Origin: Cellvibrionales bacterium
GTDB taxonomy: Bacteria; Pseudomonadota; Gammaproteobacteria; Pseudomonadales; DT-91
Direction of reading: 5' to 3'
Length of the DNA: 44,318 nt
Assembly (NCBI GenBank): GCA_026708525.1
Contig: JAPOUS010000142.1
Location: 1 to 44,318, forward strand
In this document: positions 9,924 through 19,639 of the stretch, piece by piece
Layout: every line of letters begins with the position of its first letter
How positions within the stretch are numbered: position 1 is the first letter of the stretch
Notes under the pieces: generated by a model
The model's input: the letters and a program-made list of their open reading frames with translations, nothing else
Databases searched by the model: none
What the model was told of the DNA's origin: nothing
Program-made: the position numbers and the translations under genes

Positions 9924-10856
9924 CTATTTGTAAGGGTTTGGCTCGCCATTAGGGCGGGTTTTAAACCGCTTATGCACCCAAAAATACTGTTTTACGTCGT
10001 TGTCTTTAAGTGAACGCTCAAGTTCAGCATTCATGATTTGCGCATTGATGGCATCATCATCACTCACATTGCTCTCACTATGTTGATCGGCAAATGGCGT
10101 TGTCACCTCGCCAATGTATCGTGTGTCTTCGCCCAAGCCCTCTCGAAAGTGAGAGAAGAAAACGACTTTTGCACCGGTTAATTTTACCAGCTTGGCAATG
10201 TTCGACAGTGTCGCCGTTGGTACACCAAAAAACGGTGCAAAGACGGAGCCTTTTGGCCCAAAATCCTGGTCAGGTGCATACCAGACAATGTTTTTGGCTT
10301 TAAGCCGTTTGATCATGGTTCGCATGTCTTTTTTAGAGATCATTTCGCCATAATGCGGTGCACGGCATTTAATCATGGTGTCGTTAAATGCTTTGTTTTT
10401 TTGACTTTTGTAGACGATATCGACTTTTTGGCGCTCGCCCATCACGCGGCCTGATAAGTCTAGGGTGGTGAAGTGTGCGCCAATAATAATCACCCCGGCA
10501 TCTTTATTGAGGTTTTGCAGTGTTTCAAGGTTTTTGACTTCTGAGCGTTTTTGAATTTCTTCACTAGACGCCCACCAGCCATAAAAAGACTCTAATGCAC
10601 CCAAGGTTGTGTTGATAAATACATCGCGAACCATTTTGTTGCGTTCGGACTCAGGCATGTCAGGGAATGCCATGGTTAAATTGATTTCGGTGATGCGACG
10701 GCGTTTATGCGCAAATTTATGAATGATTTTACCCAACTCAATGCCCACGCGTTGCCATACAGGCAAAGGCAGTTGTACTAAGCATTTGATCAGAAATAGC
10801 CCGAAAAAGACGGGATAATCTTTTAATTGTCGTTTTTGTTGATTCATGGCGGGCAT
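9924..10856 (-). CDS. Lipid A biosynthesis lauroyl acyltransferase family protein
   Basis: LpxL/HtrB-type HX4D motif (GAHFTTLDLSGR), WYAPDQDFGPKGSVFAPFFGVPTATL. Confidence 0.9.
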   Translation of the reverse strand: MPAMNQQKRQLKDYPVFFGLFLIKCLVQLPLPVWQRVGIELGKIIHKFAHKRRRITEINLTMAFPDMPESERNKMVRDVFINTTLGALESFYGWWASSEEIQKRSEVKNLETLQNLNKDAGVIIIGAHFTTLDLSGRVMGERQKVDIVYKSQKNKAFNDTMIKCRAPHYGEMISKKDMRTMIKRLKAKNIVWYAPDQDFGPKGSVFAPFFGVPTATLSNIAKLVKLTGAKVVFFSHFREGLGEDTRYIGEVTTPFADQHSESNVSDDDAINAQIMNAELERSLKDNDVKQYFWVHKRFKTRPNGEPNPYK

Positions 10857-10887
10857 TATAAAGAGCCAAGAAAAGTAAAGGAAGATC

Positions 10888-11355
10888 TTAGGGTTTTTTC
10901 TGTTGATTAGTCGCTTGGGGATTGGCGGCGATTTTTGCCTTCACAAAGTCACTGTGGCGGATGTAGAGTAAATCGCTGATTTTTCGAATGCGGTGTTCTT
11001 CGTATTGATCCAGATGGTGATCAGCATAAGCGATACCCCAAAGTCCTTGAATCAATTTGCAGCGTTTTTCATAATCGAAGTGATCGTTGATCAATCGCGT
11101 GAATTGATAAAGATCTTGTGCATCATGACTTGCGCTTTTGGCAAGTTCGATCAGTGTTGTCACTTGTGCGTCAGGTAGCTTTAAAAACGCTTGTAAGAAG
11201 GTGTTAAGCGATGCTTCTTCAGGTGGGCTAATGCTGCCATCCGACAACATCACTTCAACCAAAAGAGCGGCAACGGCGATTTGGTCGGCATCTTCTTTGG
11301 CGGCTTCTTCTTGAACAATGTGCGCATCAAAAAACGCTTTAATGGCTTTTAACAT
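10888..11355 (-). CDS. TerB-like (tellurite resistance protein B family) domain protein
   Basis: AALLVEVMLSDGSISPPEEASLNTFLQ...LIQGLWGIAYADHHLDQYEEHRIRKISDLL. Confidence 0.85.
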   Translation of the reverse strand: MLKAIKAFFDAHIVQEEAAKEDADQIAVAALLVEVMLSDGSISPPEEASLNTFLQAFLKLPDAQVTTLIELAKSASHDAQDLYQFTRLINDHFDYEKRCKLIQGLWGIAYADHHLDQYEEHRIRKISDLLYIRHSDFVKAKIAANPQATNQQKKP

Positions 11356-11381
11356 AGCTCGACCTTAACCATGAGAGTCAT

Positions 11382-11888
11382 TTATGCCTCGGCAAGGTGT
11401 TTGCTTGGCCTTTCAAGTTCTTTTTTTAAGGCAATAAGCAATGCATTGACGGTATCGGTATCATCAGCAAAGTGAGCTAATGCATCGGCATTTTTGTCGT
11501 AAACAGCAAGTGGGATTTTACCTTGATTGGCAGCCTTTTCGAAGTAAGGCAAAATACTGAGTATCTTTTGTCGGATAATGCCTTTTTCTAATGGGTGTTG
11601 GCTACCTTCGCTGTAGTATTTAAATATCGATAGGGTAAATAATCGCATTAGCAGTGTTTCTTGCGATTCATGCTTTACCAAACCCTCAATAGTATGTTGT
11701 AGCATCAAAGGATCTAGTAAATGTTCAATAGCAATGGATTCGGCAAGTAGCGGTACTAAGGGTGGAATGCGCTTTATCGCTATTTGCTCGAATTCACTAT
11801 CGGGTAAGCTTGTTTTGGCCTTGCCAATGATGGCAATGGCTAATTGGTTAAATTGCTTGGCAAGATGCGTTGACGCTTGAGGGTTCAT
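11382..11888 (-). CDS. Hypothetical helical protein
   Basis: 168-aa ORF whose start overlaps the stop of the upstream flavoprotein gene; no family recognised. Confidence 0.75.
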   Translation of the reverse strand: MNPQASTHLAKQFNQLAIAIIGKAKTSLPDSEFEQIAIKRIPPLVPLLAESIAIEHLLDPLMLQHTIEGLVKHESQETLLMRLFTLSIFKYYSEGSQHPLEKGIIRQKILSILPYFEKAANQGKIPLAVYDKNADALAHFADDTDTVNALLIALKKELERPSKHLAEA

Positions 11889-13648
11889 CCAGCTGTCGCC
11901 TCAGCGGTTTTGGTTGTTTCCGCTTTTGCATTAGCGGCATGTTTAGCTGCACGGCGACCAGAAAATACACAGTCAGCTATCGATAGCCCGCTAACATACC
12001 CGCTTGATGCAATACCAACGGCCGTTCGCCCAATGGCATATAAGCCTTCGATGGGTTGGTCTTGTTCGTTCATCACCATGCCTGAGGTTTCATCGACGGC
12101 TAACCCACCAAGTGTGAGCGATGGGCAAGGTACATAAAAATAGTCGTAAGAAGCATCAATGGCATAGTATGGGCCGCTGCCATCAATGGGTTGAACAAAG
12201 GCTTTGGGTTTACCAAGAGGGTCAGGTTGGTCGCTCAACGCCATCTGGTTATAGTCATTTAAGGTATTGCTTAAATGATCCGGATTGATACCCAGCTTGC
12301 CGGCTAACTCAGATAACGAGTTGGCTTTTTTGTAACCCAACTTTAAGAAAAAATAACCAAGCAATACGTGGAACCATAGCCCTTTTTTTATTGTTAGATC
12401 TTTAAAGGCGGCTTTATAAAGTTCTTCGTTGAGAATGATATAGGCCTTGCCTTCATGATCTTTCATCATGTATTCGCCAACTTTTGCACCATAAAGCATC
12501 TCGTTGCAAATACGCTCACCGGTAGGCCCAACCATCACACCTTTGGCAAAAGAAGCCGGTGGGTTGATAAAACGCCAAGCAGAGACATTATCCATTTCTT
12601 GTGTTTTAGCACCTAAGCCAACCGCAAGGTTAATGCCGGAACCGTCATCGGTTAAGGTGCCGAGCGGGCTGCCGCCTAAGTATTCTGGTGCATGTTCCTT
12701 AACCATTGATTGGTTCATATAAAAACCACCTGTGGCTAACACAACGCCTTTATTGGCTTTGATATAGATGCTTTCGCCTAGGCCTTTTTCGATTTTTTCT
12801 GAAAGGCTTGCGAGCAAGTTAAACATCGGTGGCCAGAAAAGGGCGATATAACGAAGCAAAATTTGCATGTGTCCCATCAATTTGTGGCTTAGGCGGCCAA
12901 AAATGCTGGACTTCACTTGCGTGGCTTTTATTCCTATGACTTTGCCTTGTTCATCTTTTAGCAGACCAACAAGTTTTGTGTCTTCAAGTACAGGTACACC
13001 TCGGGTTCTTACCGCATTTTTTAATGGTTGATAAATGGCTTTACCTGAAATGCCGGGGCGATGGCCGCGATGGCCTCGGGCAGCCGGTGTGGCATCATCA
13101 TTAAAGGGCGGGAAGGATTCATTGCCTGAATAGTAAAAAAAGTAATGATCAGGTGGATAGGAGGTTTTAAACGGGCAATAACTTGCTTCAAACGGTACGC
13201 CATTGGCTTCCATAAAGTCGAAGTTTTCAACGCTTTGATCACAAAAGGCTTTGAGTGTTTCGTCTTTAACAACACCTCGTACTTCATGTTTAAGGTAGTT
13301 AAACATGTTTTCGGGAGAGTCTTCGATGCCAGCTTCTTTTTGAATACGTGTACCGCCGCCTGCATAGTAGATGCCGCCAGAAATATTGGTCGCGCCACCG
13401 CCTGAGAAGCGATCAATGACCAAGGTTGATAAACCTTGATCATGCGCCTCAATGGCTGCGGTAGCGCCTGCGCCACCAAAGCCTGCGATGAGTAGATCGG
13501 TCTCTTGATCAAAGTGGAAGGTATCTGGGTTGACTGTCATCGAATCTTCGATTTCAGGCGTTCTGTATCGGATTTTGTCGATCAGTTTGGTCAGCATCGG
13601 TTCAATTATTATGTTTGAAGACGCTGACATTTTGTCATAAAACCACAA
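11885..13648 (-). CDS. FAD-dependent oxidoreductase, fumarate reductase/3-ketosteroid-dehydrogenase (KSTD)-like
   Basis: Rossmann GFGGAGATAAIEAHDQG, SGGGATNISGGIYYAGGGT, C-terminal GLYAIGRTAVGIASSGYVSGLSIADCVFSGRRAA; start may be internal (e.g. 13630). Confidence 0.88.
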   Translation of the reverse strand: MWFYDKMSASSNIIIEPMLTKLIDKIRYRTPEIEDSMTVNPDTFHFDQETDLLIAGFGGAGATAAIEAHDQGLSTLVIDRFSGGGATNISGGIYYAGGGTRIQKEAGIEDSPENMFNYLKHEVRGVVKDETLKAFCDQSVENFDFMEANGVPFEASYCPFKTSYPPDHYFFYYSGNESFPPFNDDATPAARGHRGHRPGISGKAIYQPLKNAVRTRGVPVLEDTKLVGLLKDEQGKVIGIKATQVKSSIFGRLSHKLMGHMQILLRYIALFWPPMFNLLASLSEKIEKGLGESIYIKANKGVVLATGGFYMNQSMVKEHAPEYLGGSPLGTLTDDGSGINLAVGLGAKTQEMDNVSAWRFINPPASFAKGVMVGPTGERICNEMLYGAKVGEYMMKDHEGKAYIILNEELYKAAFKDLTIKKGLWFHVLLGYFFLKLGYKKANSLSELAGKLGINPDHLSNTLNDYNQMALSDQPDPLGKPKAFVQPIDGSGPYYAIDASYDYFYVPCPSLTLGGLAVDETSGMVMNEQDQPIEGLYAIGRTAVGIASSGYVSGLSIADCVFSGRRAAKHAANAKAETTKTAEATAG

Positions 13649-13692
13649 CTTGGCAAGTGTTTATTGGAAGGCGAGATCGTTAAAATTCTCGC

Positions 13693-15843
13693 TTACCAAA
13701 AACTTGCTCGGTCTTTAGGAGGGATAAACATTTGATCAGTTGGCTTTACGTTAAACGTACGATAAAAGCTTTCTATGTTAGACAGTGGCCCATTTACCCG
13801 CCATTTAGCCGGCGAGTGAACATCGGTTTGGATTTGTTTTTTTATGAAGGCGTCCGTTTGCTTAACTGCCCAAATTTGCGCCCAAGCTAGAAAAAAGCGT
13901 TGTTCAGAGCTAAACCCTTCAATTAGCGTCTCAGGTTGCTTGTTGGCTTTTTTTGATAAAAGGTAGGCTTTGAGCGCAATGGAGACACCAGTAAGATCGC
14001 CAATGTTTTCGCCAAGGGTTAATTTTCCATTAACCTGTTGTGTATCTAATACGGTGTATTTGTCGTACTGAGTGACTAATTTAGCGGCTTTTTGATTAAA
14101 GGCGACTTCATCTTGTTTTGTCCACCAATCATTGAGGTTGCCTTGCCAGTCGGTTTTTCTCCCTTGGTCATCAAAAGCGTGTCCCATTTCATGGCCGATG
14201 ACAGCGCCTATGGCGCCATAATTAAGTGCGTCTTCTGCCTTAGGGTCAAAAAAAGGCGGCTGTAAAATCGCGGCAGGAAAGGTAATCTTTTTACCCGCAG
14301 GGTTATACCAAGCATTCACAATTTGGGGCGGCATTGACCATTTCCATTCTTGCACTGGCAGATCAAGAAAGCTCAGGTCTTGATCAAAATGAAATTTTCT
14401 TGCGCGCAGAATGTTGTCGATTACATTTTTGGGTTCGATCGATAGTGACTGAAAATCTGTCCATTGATCAGGGTAGCCGATTTGAATGATTAAACTGTCT
14501 AGCTTTTGATGTGCTTTTTGCTTTGTTGCCTCTGTCATCCAATCTAATTCGGCAAAACTTTGCTTATACGCAGCTTTGAGTGAATCGACAATAGCCAGGG
14601 CTTTTTGTTTATGGCTTTCCGGGAAGTAATGCTTAACATAAAGCTTGCCGACCAACTCACCAATTTCATTATTTAGCAATAAAATTGCACGCTCCTCACG
14701 TGGTTTTATCTGCTTTTGCCCGGCAAGTATTGCTTGATAAAAATGATGATGTTTTGCAACAAAGACTTCAGGGAGATATGGCGCAAAGCTTCGAAGCGTT
14801 TGGAAGCGAAGGTACTGCTTCCATTGCTTTATGGGTACTTCGCGGCTGAGTATGGCGATAGATTTAAGGTAATCCGGTTGCTGAATAATCACTTTTGCGG
14901 GTAAAGTGAGCCCGAGTGAATCAAAAAAAGCGTCTAAAAGCTCAGGAGCTATAAGCGCTTTTATCGCGTTTGTATCAAAAGCATTGTAGGTTTTTTCGAC
15001 ATCTCGATTGTCTACCTTGTTCCATTGTGTCGTAGCTAATCGCTTTTCGAGCTGATAAACCGATTTTGCCGAGGCTTTTGACTGGTTTTCATTGTTTGCA
15101 GTAAATAGATCGCGAATAAATTGCTTATAGCTTTTAGTAATCGAGCCAAAGGTTTTTTTATCGAAGTAATAATCTCTGTCTGGCAAGCCTAAACCGCTTT
15201 GTGAGAAATACAATGCGTACCGATCGGCTTGTTTTTTGTCAATATCCACGTAGATAGAAAAAGGTGTTGGGATACCCAGCTGTTGAGCTTTGGCAAAAAA
15301 TGCCCATAAGTCTTTGTCAGAGACTAGGGCGTCAATGCGATCTAAAATAGTTTTTAATGGGGTTAATCCCTGTTTTTCTATCTGATCTTTATCCATAAAG
15401 GCTTGGTAAAAATGAAGGACTTGCTTTTCTTCTTCTGTTAACGACGGCTGATGTTGCAGAGGGATAATCACATTTTTTATGTCGATCAGAGACTGTGAGC
15501 GTAAATCATAAAAAGATCCAACACCTATTTTATCATCTGGAATCTGTGTTTTATCAATCCAAGCGCCATTGGCAAATCGATACACATCATCTTGGGGGCG
15601 TGTATTGAGGTCAAACCAATGCCATTGAATTGTGGTTTGTTGAGCTGCGCTGGTTGTATTCTGAGTGGCGGTGCTTTGAATAGTCGTCGTGTTGTCAATA
15701 GCCGTATGGCAATGAATAAATGGGGCTGACAGTAAAGCGATAGATAGCCATAAAATGAATGTCATCATGATGTCCCTTATCTCAGATAAAACCTTGGGTT
15801 GTGTTGTTGGCATTGACATGCATAGGTTTATGCAACAGGTCAT
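13693..15843 (-). CDS. M13 family (neprilysin/PepO-like) metallopeptidase
   Basis: VIGHEMGHAFDDQGR (HExxH) and NAWYNPAGKKITFPAAILQPPFF; likely start at 15768 (MMTFILWLSIALLSAPFIHC signal-peptide-like). Confidence 0.93.
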   Translation of the reverse strand: MTCCINLCMSMPTTQPKVLSEIRDIMMTFILWLSIALLSAPFIHCHTAIDNTTTIQSTATQNTTSAAQQTTIQWHWFDLNTRPQDDVYRFANGAWIDKTQIPDDKIGVGSFYDLRSQSLIDIKNVIIPLQHQPSLTEEEKQVLHFYQAFMDKDQIEKQGLTPLKTILDRIDALVSDKDLWAFFAKAQQLGIPTPFSIYVDIDKKQADRYALYFSQSGLGLPDRDYYFDKKTFGSITKSYKQFIRDLFTANNENQSKASAKSVYQLEKRLATTQWNKVDNRDVEKTYNAFDTNAIKALIAPELLDAFFDSLGLTLPAKVIIQQPDYLKSIAILSREVPIKQWKQYLRFQTLRSFAPYLPEVFVAKHHHFYQAILAGQKQIKPREERAILLLNNEIGELVGKLYVKHYFPESHKQKALAIVDSLKAAYKQSFAELDWMTEATKQKAHQKLDSLIIQIGYPDQWTDFQSLSIEPKNVIDNILRARKFHFDQDLSFLDLPVQEWKWSMPPQIVNAWYNPAGKKITFPAAILQPPFFDPKAEDALNYGAIGAVIGHEMGHAFDDQGRKTDWQGNLNDWWTKQDEVAFNQKAAKLVTQYDKYTVLDTQQVNGKLTLGENIGDLTGVSIALKAYLLSKKANKQPETLIEGFSSEQRFFLAWAQIWAVKQTDAFIKKQIQTDVHSPAKWRVNGPLSNIESFYRTFNVKPTDQMFIPPKDRASFW

Positions 15844-15944
15844 TTTCAGGGATTAAGAGTGATTTTTTGGATGGAAGTTCGACAGGACAAAAATCGAAAG
15901 TGCACTATATTAATGTGATTGGTTTCACATAAATTGGGTGCTTT

Positions 15945-16031
15945 GTGAATAATACACTGAAGGAAATGGGTGAAGCAGTTCTTTATTTATCCATAACCGT
16001 TATTTTTTGTCTGCTACTTTTCTTTGTCTAG
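15945..16031 (+). CDS. Possible 28-aa single-TM small protein (GTG start)
   Basis: VNNTLKEMGEAVLYLSITVIFCLLLFFV*; hydrophobic C-terminal stretch; no clear SD; below the ORF-track length cut-off. Confidence 0.22.
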   Translation: MNNTLKEMGEAVLYLSITVIFCLLLFFV

Positions 16032-16254
16032 AGCTTACTGAGGTTGCTTTGCTATTGCGTTGTATCAATTATCCTCTTGAAATAAAGATCAAAGGGGTTG
16101 TGTTGATTGCTGTCTTTACAATGGCAAATAAAAGTAAAACATAATCGTGCTTGAGTGAGAACCCTTGGGCTAAAAACAGGGTACATCAGCATTTTTTAAT
16201 TTGTTGAGATTAATCATGCAAGCTGAGTAGCTTTCTTATAAAATACTGGGCTTT

Positions 16255-19101
16255 TTGCAAGGCGAAAGTAGTTTGAGTGAGTTTGTTGTTGGCCAGCGTT
16301 GGATTAGTCATACAGAGGCAAGTCTTGGGTTAGGGGTTGTGGTTGCCGTGCAGAATCGGCGAGTGACGATTCAATTCCCAGCGGTGGGTGAAGAGCGAGT
16401 CTATGCCATGGATTCGGCTCCGTTAAGTCGTATTACCTATAAAAGTGGCGACCAGGTTAATAGTCAGCATGAGCGAGATTTACTCATCCTCGATACCTTC
16501 GAGAATAATGGTCTCATGTTCTATAAGGTGCAAAACCTTGCGCAGGAAGAAGGCATTTTACCTGAGACAGAACTGGACGCCATTGTTCATTTTTCAAGCC
16601 CTTTAGAGAGAATGATTTCAGGTCAGGTAGACCCTTTAAAGTTTTATCAATTACGGGCAAAAACACATCAAACCTTAGCCAGTTATCAACATTCTGACGT
16701 TTTAGGCCTATTGGGCCCTCGAGTGCAGCTATTGCCTCACCAATTGTATATTGCACATCAAGTCAGTAAACGATCAAACCCTCGCGTACTTTTAGCCGAC
16801 GAGGTGGGGCTGGGTAAAACCATTGAAGCAGGCTTGATCATTCATCAACGGTTGATGGCAGGAACAGCTAGCCGGGTATTGATTTTAGTGCCTGATAGCT
16901 TGTTGCATCAGTGGTTGGTTGAAATGCTAAGACGTTTTAATTTGGCATTTTCTGTATTGGATGATGAGCTATGTAACGCCATGATTTCTGAGCAGGATAA
17001 TCCCTTTGATGCCAGACAGCTTGTGTTGTCACCTTTGTCCTTTTTGGTCAATAATCCAACCAAATTTAAACAAGCACTCGATTGTGATTGGGACTTATTG
17101 GTGGTGGATGAAGCGCATCATTTACAGTGGGAAGCGCATAATCCCAGTGTGGCGTACCAGCGAGTAGAAGCCTTAGCTGAGGTTGCTAAAGGTGTACTAC
17201 TATTAACGGCAACACCAGAGCAACTTGGCGTTGAAAGTCACTTTGCACGTTTGCGTCTTTTAGACCCTAATCGATATTTTGATCTTGATGCCTTCGTTAA
17301 AGAGGAGTCATCGTTTCAATCGGTCAATGCGCTGGTTGAAACTTGTCTTGCTCTTTCTCAAGGGGATAAATTACCGCAAGCGTTGCATGAGATGCTGGGT
17401 GCTGAAGAGCGAGTGAACCTAGAAGATAAATTAGCAGGCGATGATTTTGATACGGCAAAGCAGCAAGTTATCGATGCACTACTGGATCGTCATGGGACGG
17501 GCCGGGTATTATTTCGGAATACCCGCCAAGCGGTTGAAGGCTTCCCTAAGCGCCTGCTGGTTAAGCATCCGATTAAAGGCTCACTCTTACACTCCGACGA
17601 CATTGAAACTGAAGAACTGTTTCGTCCAGAAGCTTATTTTGGTGATGACTGGTTAACTCATGATGCGCGTGTCGCTTGGTTGGTTAATTTGTTGAAAAAC
17701 GAGTTGAGCCATGAAAAAGTCCTGCTGATCTGTCAAAGCATGGAAACCGCCATGCAGCTTGAAAATGTGTTAAGCACCCGTAAGGGTATCCGGTCAGCGG
17801 TGTTTCATGAAGGCTTAAGCCTGATTAATCGTGATAGAGCGGCTGCTTATTTTGCAAGCCATGAGGATGCTGCTCAAATATTAGTGTGCTCTGAAATAGG
17901 CAGTGAAGGCAGAAACTTCCAGTTTGCCAGCCATCTTGTGTTATTTGATTTGCCGTCCAACCCAGATCTACTTGAGCAGCGTATCGGGCGATTGGATCGC
18001 CTAGGCCAAAAATCGGATGTGACTATTCATGTACCCTTTTACGAAGATTCGCCTATGGCGAGATGGTTATCTTGGTTGCATGAGGGTGTAAACGCGTTTG
18101 AGCAAACCTGTGTTATCGGCCAAGCGCTTTATGAAGAATATAAAGAAACACTCAACCCTTTGTTAATTGAATCCGATGACAGTGCCTTTGAATGCCTTCT
18201 TAATGATACACAAGCGAAAGCGAATGAGTTACGAGAAGCATTGCACCTAGGCCGTGATAAATTACTTGAGTTAAATTCGTGTCGCCCAGAGCAGGCAGAA
18301 GCCGTTATTGATCAATTGGTCGAAGCTGAACAACGCAAAGAGCTTGAAGATTACTTAGAGCAATTAACGGATCAGCTGGGTATTGAGGTTGAGGCGCAAG
18401 ATAACCATTCGATCATTATGCGCCCGAGTGAAAACATGCGTTGTGGTTTATTGCCGGGTATGCGAGATGAAGGGGCGACTTATACCTTTTCGAGAGATAA
18501 TGCCTTAAGCCGTGATGATTTAGGCTTTTTAACATGGGAGCATCCGACGGTTAAAGCCGGTATGGAACATGTGTTATCGAGTGAACACGGCAATACGTGT
18601 GTAGCGACTATTTCATTAAAGCCATTGCCCCCAGGAACCTTGCTCGTTGAAACCCGATTTGTGTTGAATGCCATTGCGGATAAGTCGCTTCAAATTGAGC
18701 GGTTTTTGCCTGAAGCTTTGCCAAGATTCTTAATTAATCAAGATGGAAAAGACTTTAGTCATATATTGACGGAAGATAAATTGGAGCCCTTGCTCAAAAA
18801 ACTGCCGTTGGCTAAAGGCAAAGCCGTGGTTAAACAAACGCAAAGCCTTCTTGAAGAATTGGTTGAAACATCTGAATCTTTGGCAAAAGCTCAATTGCCA
18901 GCTATTCAAGCACAGGCTCTAGAGACGGTTCAACAGTTTCAATTGATTGAGATTAATCGTTTAAAAGCACTGGCTGAGGTTAATCCATCAATTCGAAAAG
19001 ATGAAATTCAAACGCTTGAGTCGGAGCTAGCAGCAATGACTAAGGCCTTAAAGCAGTCAGATTTGATGTTGGATTCTTTGCGGTTGATTTTAGCTATTTA
19101 G
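16255..19101 (+). CDS. rapA: RNA polymerase-associated protein RapA (SWI2/SNF2 ATPase)
   Basis: LLADEVGLGKTIEAGLIIHQRL, VVDEAHHLQWE, LLLTATPEQLGVESHFARLRLLDPNR, CSEIGSEGRNFQFASHLVLFDLPSNPDLLEQRIGRLDRLGQ; true start may be TTG near 16273 (LSEFVVGQRWIS). Confidence 0.96.
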   Translation: MQGESSLSEFVVGQRWISHTEASLGLGVVVAVQNRRVTIQFPAVGEERVYAMDSAPLSRITYKSGDQVNSQHERDLLILDTFENNGLMFYKVQNLAQEEGILPETELDAIVHFSSPLERMISGQVDPLKFYQLRAKTHQTLASYQHSDVLGLLGPRVQLLPHQLYIAHQVSKRSNPRVLLADEVGLGKTIEAGLIIHQRLMAGTASRVLILVPDSLLHQWLVEMLRRFNLAFSVLDDELCNAMISEQDNPFDARQLVLSPLSFLVNNPTKFKQALDCDWDLLVVDEAHHLQWEAHNPSVAYQRVEALAEVAKGVLLLTATPEQLGVESHFARLRLLDPNRYFDLDAFVKEESSFQSVNALVETCLALSQGDKLPQALHEMLGAEERVNLEDKLAGDDFDTAKQQVIDALLDRHGTGRVLFRNTRQAVEGFPKRLLVKHPIKGSLLHSDDIETEELFRPEAYFGDDWLTHDARVAWLVNLLKNELSHEKVLLICQSMETAMQLENVLSTRKGIRSAVFHEGLSLINRDRAAAYFASHEDAAQILVCSEIGSEGRNFQFASHLVLFDLPSNPDLLEQRIGRLDRLGQKSDVTIHVPFYEDSPMARWLSWLHEGVNAFEQTCVIGQALYEEYKETLNPLLIESDDSAFECLLNDTQAKANELREALHLGRDKLLELNSCRPEQAEAVIDQLVEAEQRKELEDYLEQLTDQLGIEVEAQDNHSIIMRPSENMRCGLLPGMRDEGATYTFSRDNALSRDDLGFLTWEHPTVKAGMEHVLSSEHGNTCVATISLKPLPPGTLLVETRFVLNAIADKSLQIERFLPEALPRFLINQDGKDFSHILTEDKLEPLLKKLPLAKGKAVVKQTQSLLEELVETSESLAKAQLPAIQAQALETVQQFQLIEINRLKALAEVNPSIRKDEIQTLESELAAMTKALKQSDLMLDSLRLILAI

Positions 19102-19124
19102 CTGGACGTTAAGTCCCAGGTAGT

Positions 19125-19152
19125 AGGCGGCGTTGACTGCTCCGCCTTTTTT
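19125..19152 (+). terminator. Rho-independent terminator of rapA
   Basis: AGGCGG...CCGCCT stem followed by T run, just after rapA stop. Confidence 0.85.
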
Positions 19153-19195
19153 CTTGAACAATGCCACACGTGATTTTGTCTTTGTAGGGGGGATG

Positions 19196-19450
19196 TTAGC
19201 TTTCCTTTTGAGTTATATTTTTTTTTATCCCACTCAATAGATTGACTCCCCGCTCAAAGTGCTCTTTGCTTTTGTCGGGGCGTTTGACACCATATACGAC
19301 ACCGCCGGCAAATAGAGCAACAGCAACGATACAAAAGGTGATGGCTCCTATTTTTATTTTTGCTTCAGCTGTGGGTTGTAAAGAAAGAGCACCAGTGATA
19401 ATCAAAGGGAGTAATAGCTTTTTCATAATAATACAAATTAGCCTGTTCAA
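19196..19450 (-). CDS. Small hypothetical membrane/secreted protein
   Basis: Likely start 19426: MKKLLLPLIITGALSLQPTAEAK signal-like segment plus second TM (IGAITFCIVAVALFAGGVVYGV). Confidence 0.6.
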   Translation of the reverse strand: MNRLICIIMKKLLLPLIITGALSLQPTAEAKIKIGAITFCIVAVALFAGGVVYGVKRPDKSKEHFERGVNLLSGIKKNITQKES

Positions 19451-19527
19451 AATAAGTAAAATCTTTGGAGTCTAGCAAAACCTTGAGGTTCGATTATTTG
19501 TTTAAAATGATTAATTGTTCACTTCAA

Positions 19528-19574
19528 AGGTTCACGCATCCACGTTGCTTTGATTGCAAAGGGTGGAGGAACCT
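19528..19574. other. Nested three-stem palindrome in divergent intergenic region upstream of polysaccharide cassette
   Basis: AGGTTC-ACGCA-TCCAC-GTTG-CTTTG-ATTG-CAAAG-G-GTGGA-G-GAACCT: three co-linear perfect stems (6+5+5 bp). Confidence 0.7.
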
Positions 19575-19639
19575 GATTCAATTCTCTGCCAAAGAAAAAT
19601 AATAATAAAAACGAATAATTACGTTCTATTATAACGCCA

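Noticed and set aside
10888-11355. Tellurite-resistance (ter) operon
   Set aside because: Only a TerB-like domain protein is present; no terA/C/D/E genes, so no ter system is claimed.
13021-13512. 163-aa minus-strand ORF
   Set aside because: Alternative frame inside the FAD-dependent oxidoreductase gene; the flavoprotein frame carries the clear motifs.
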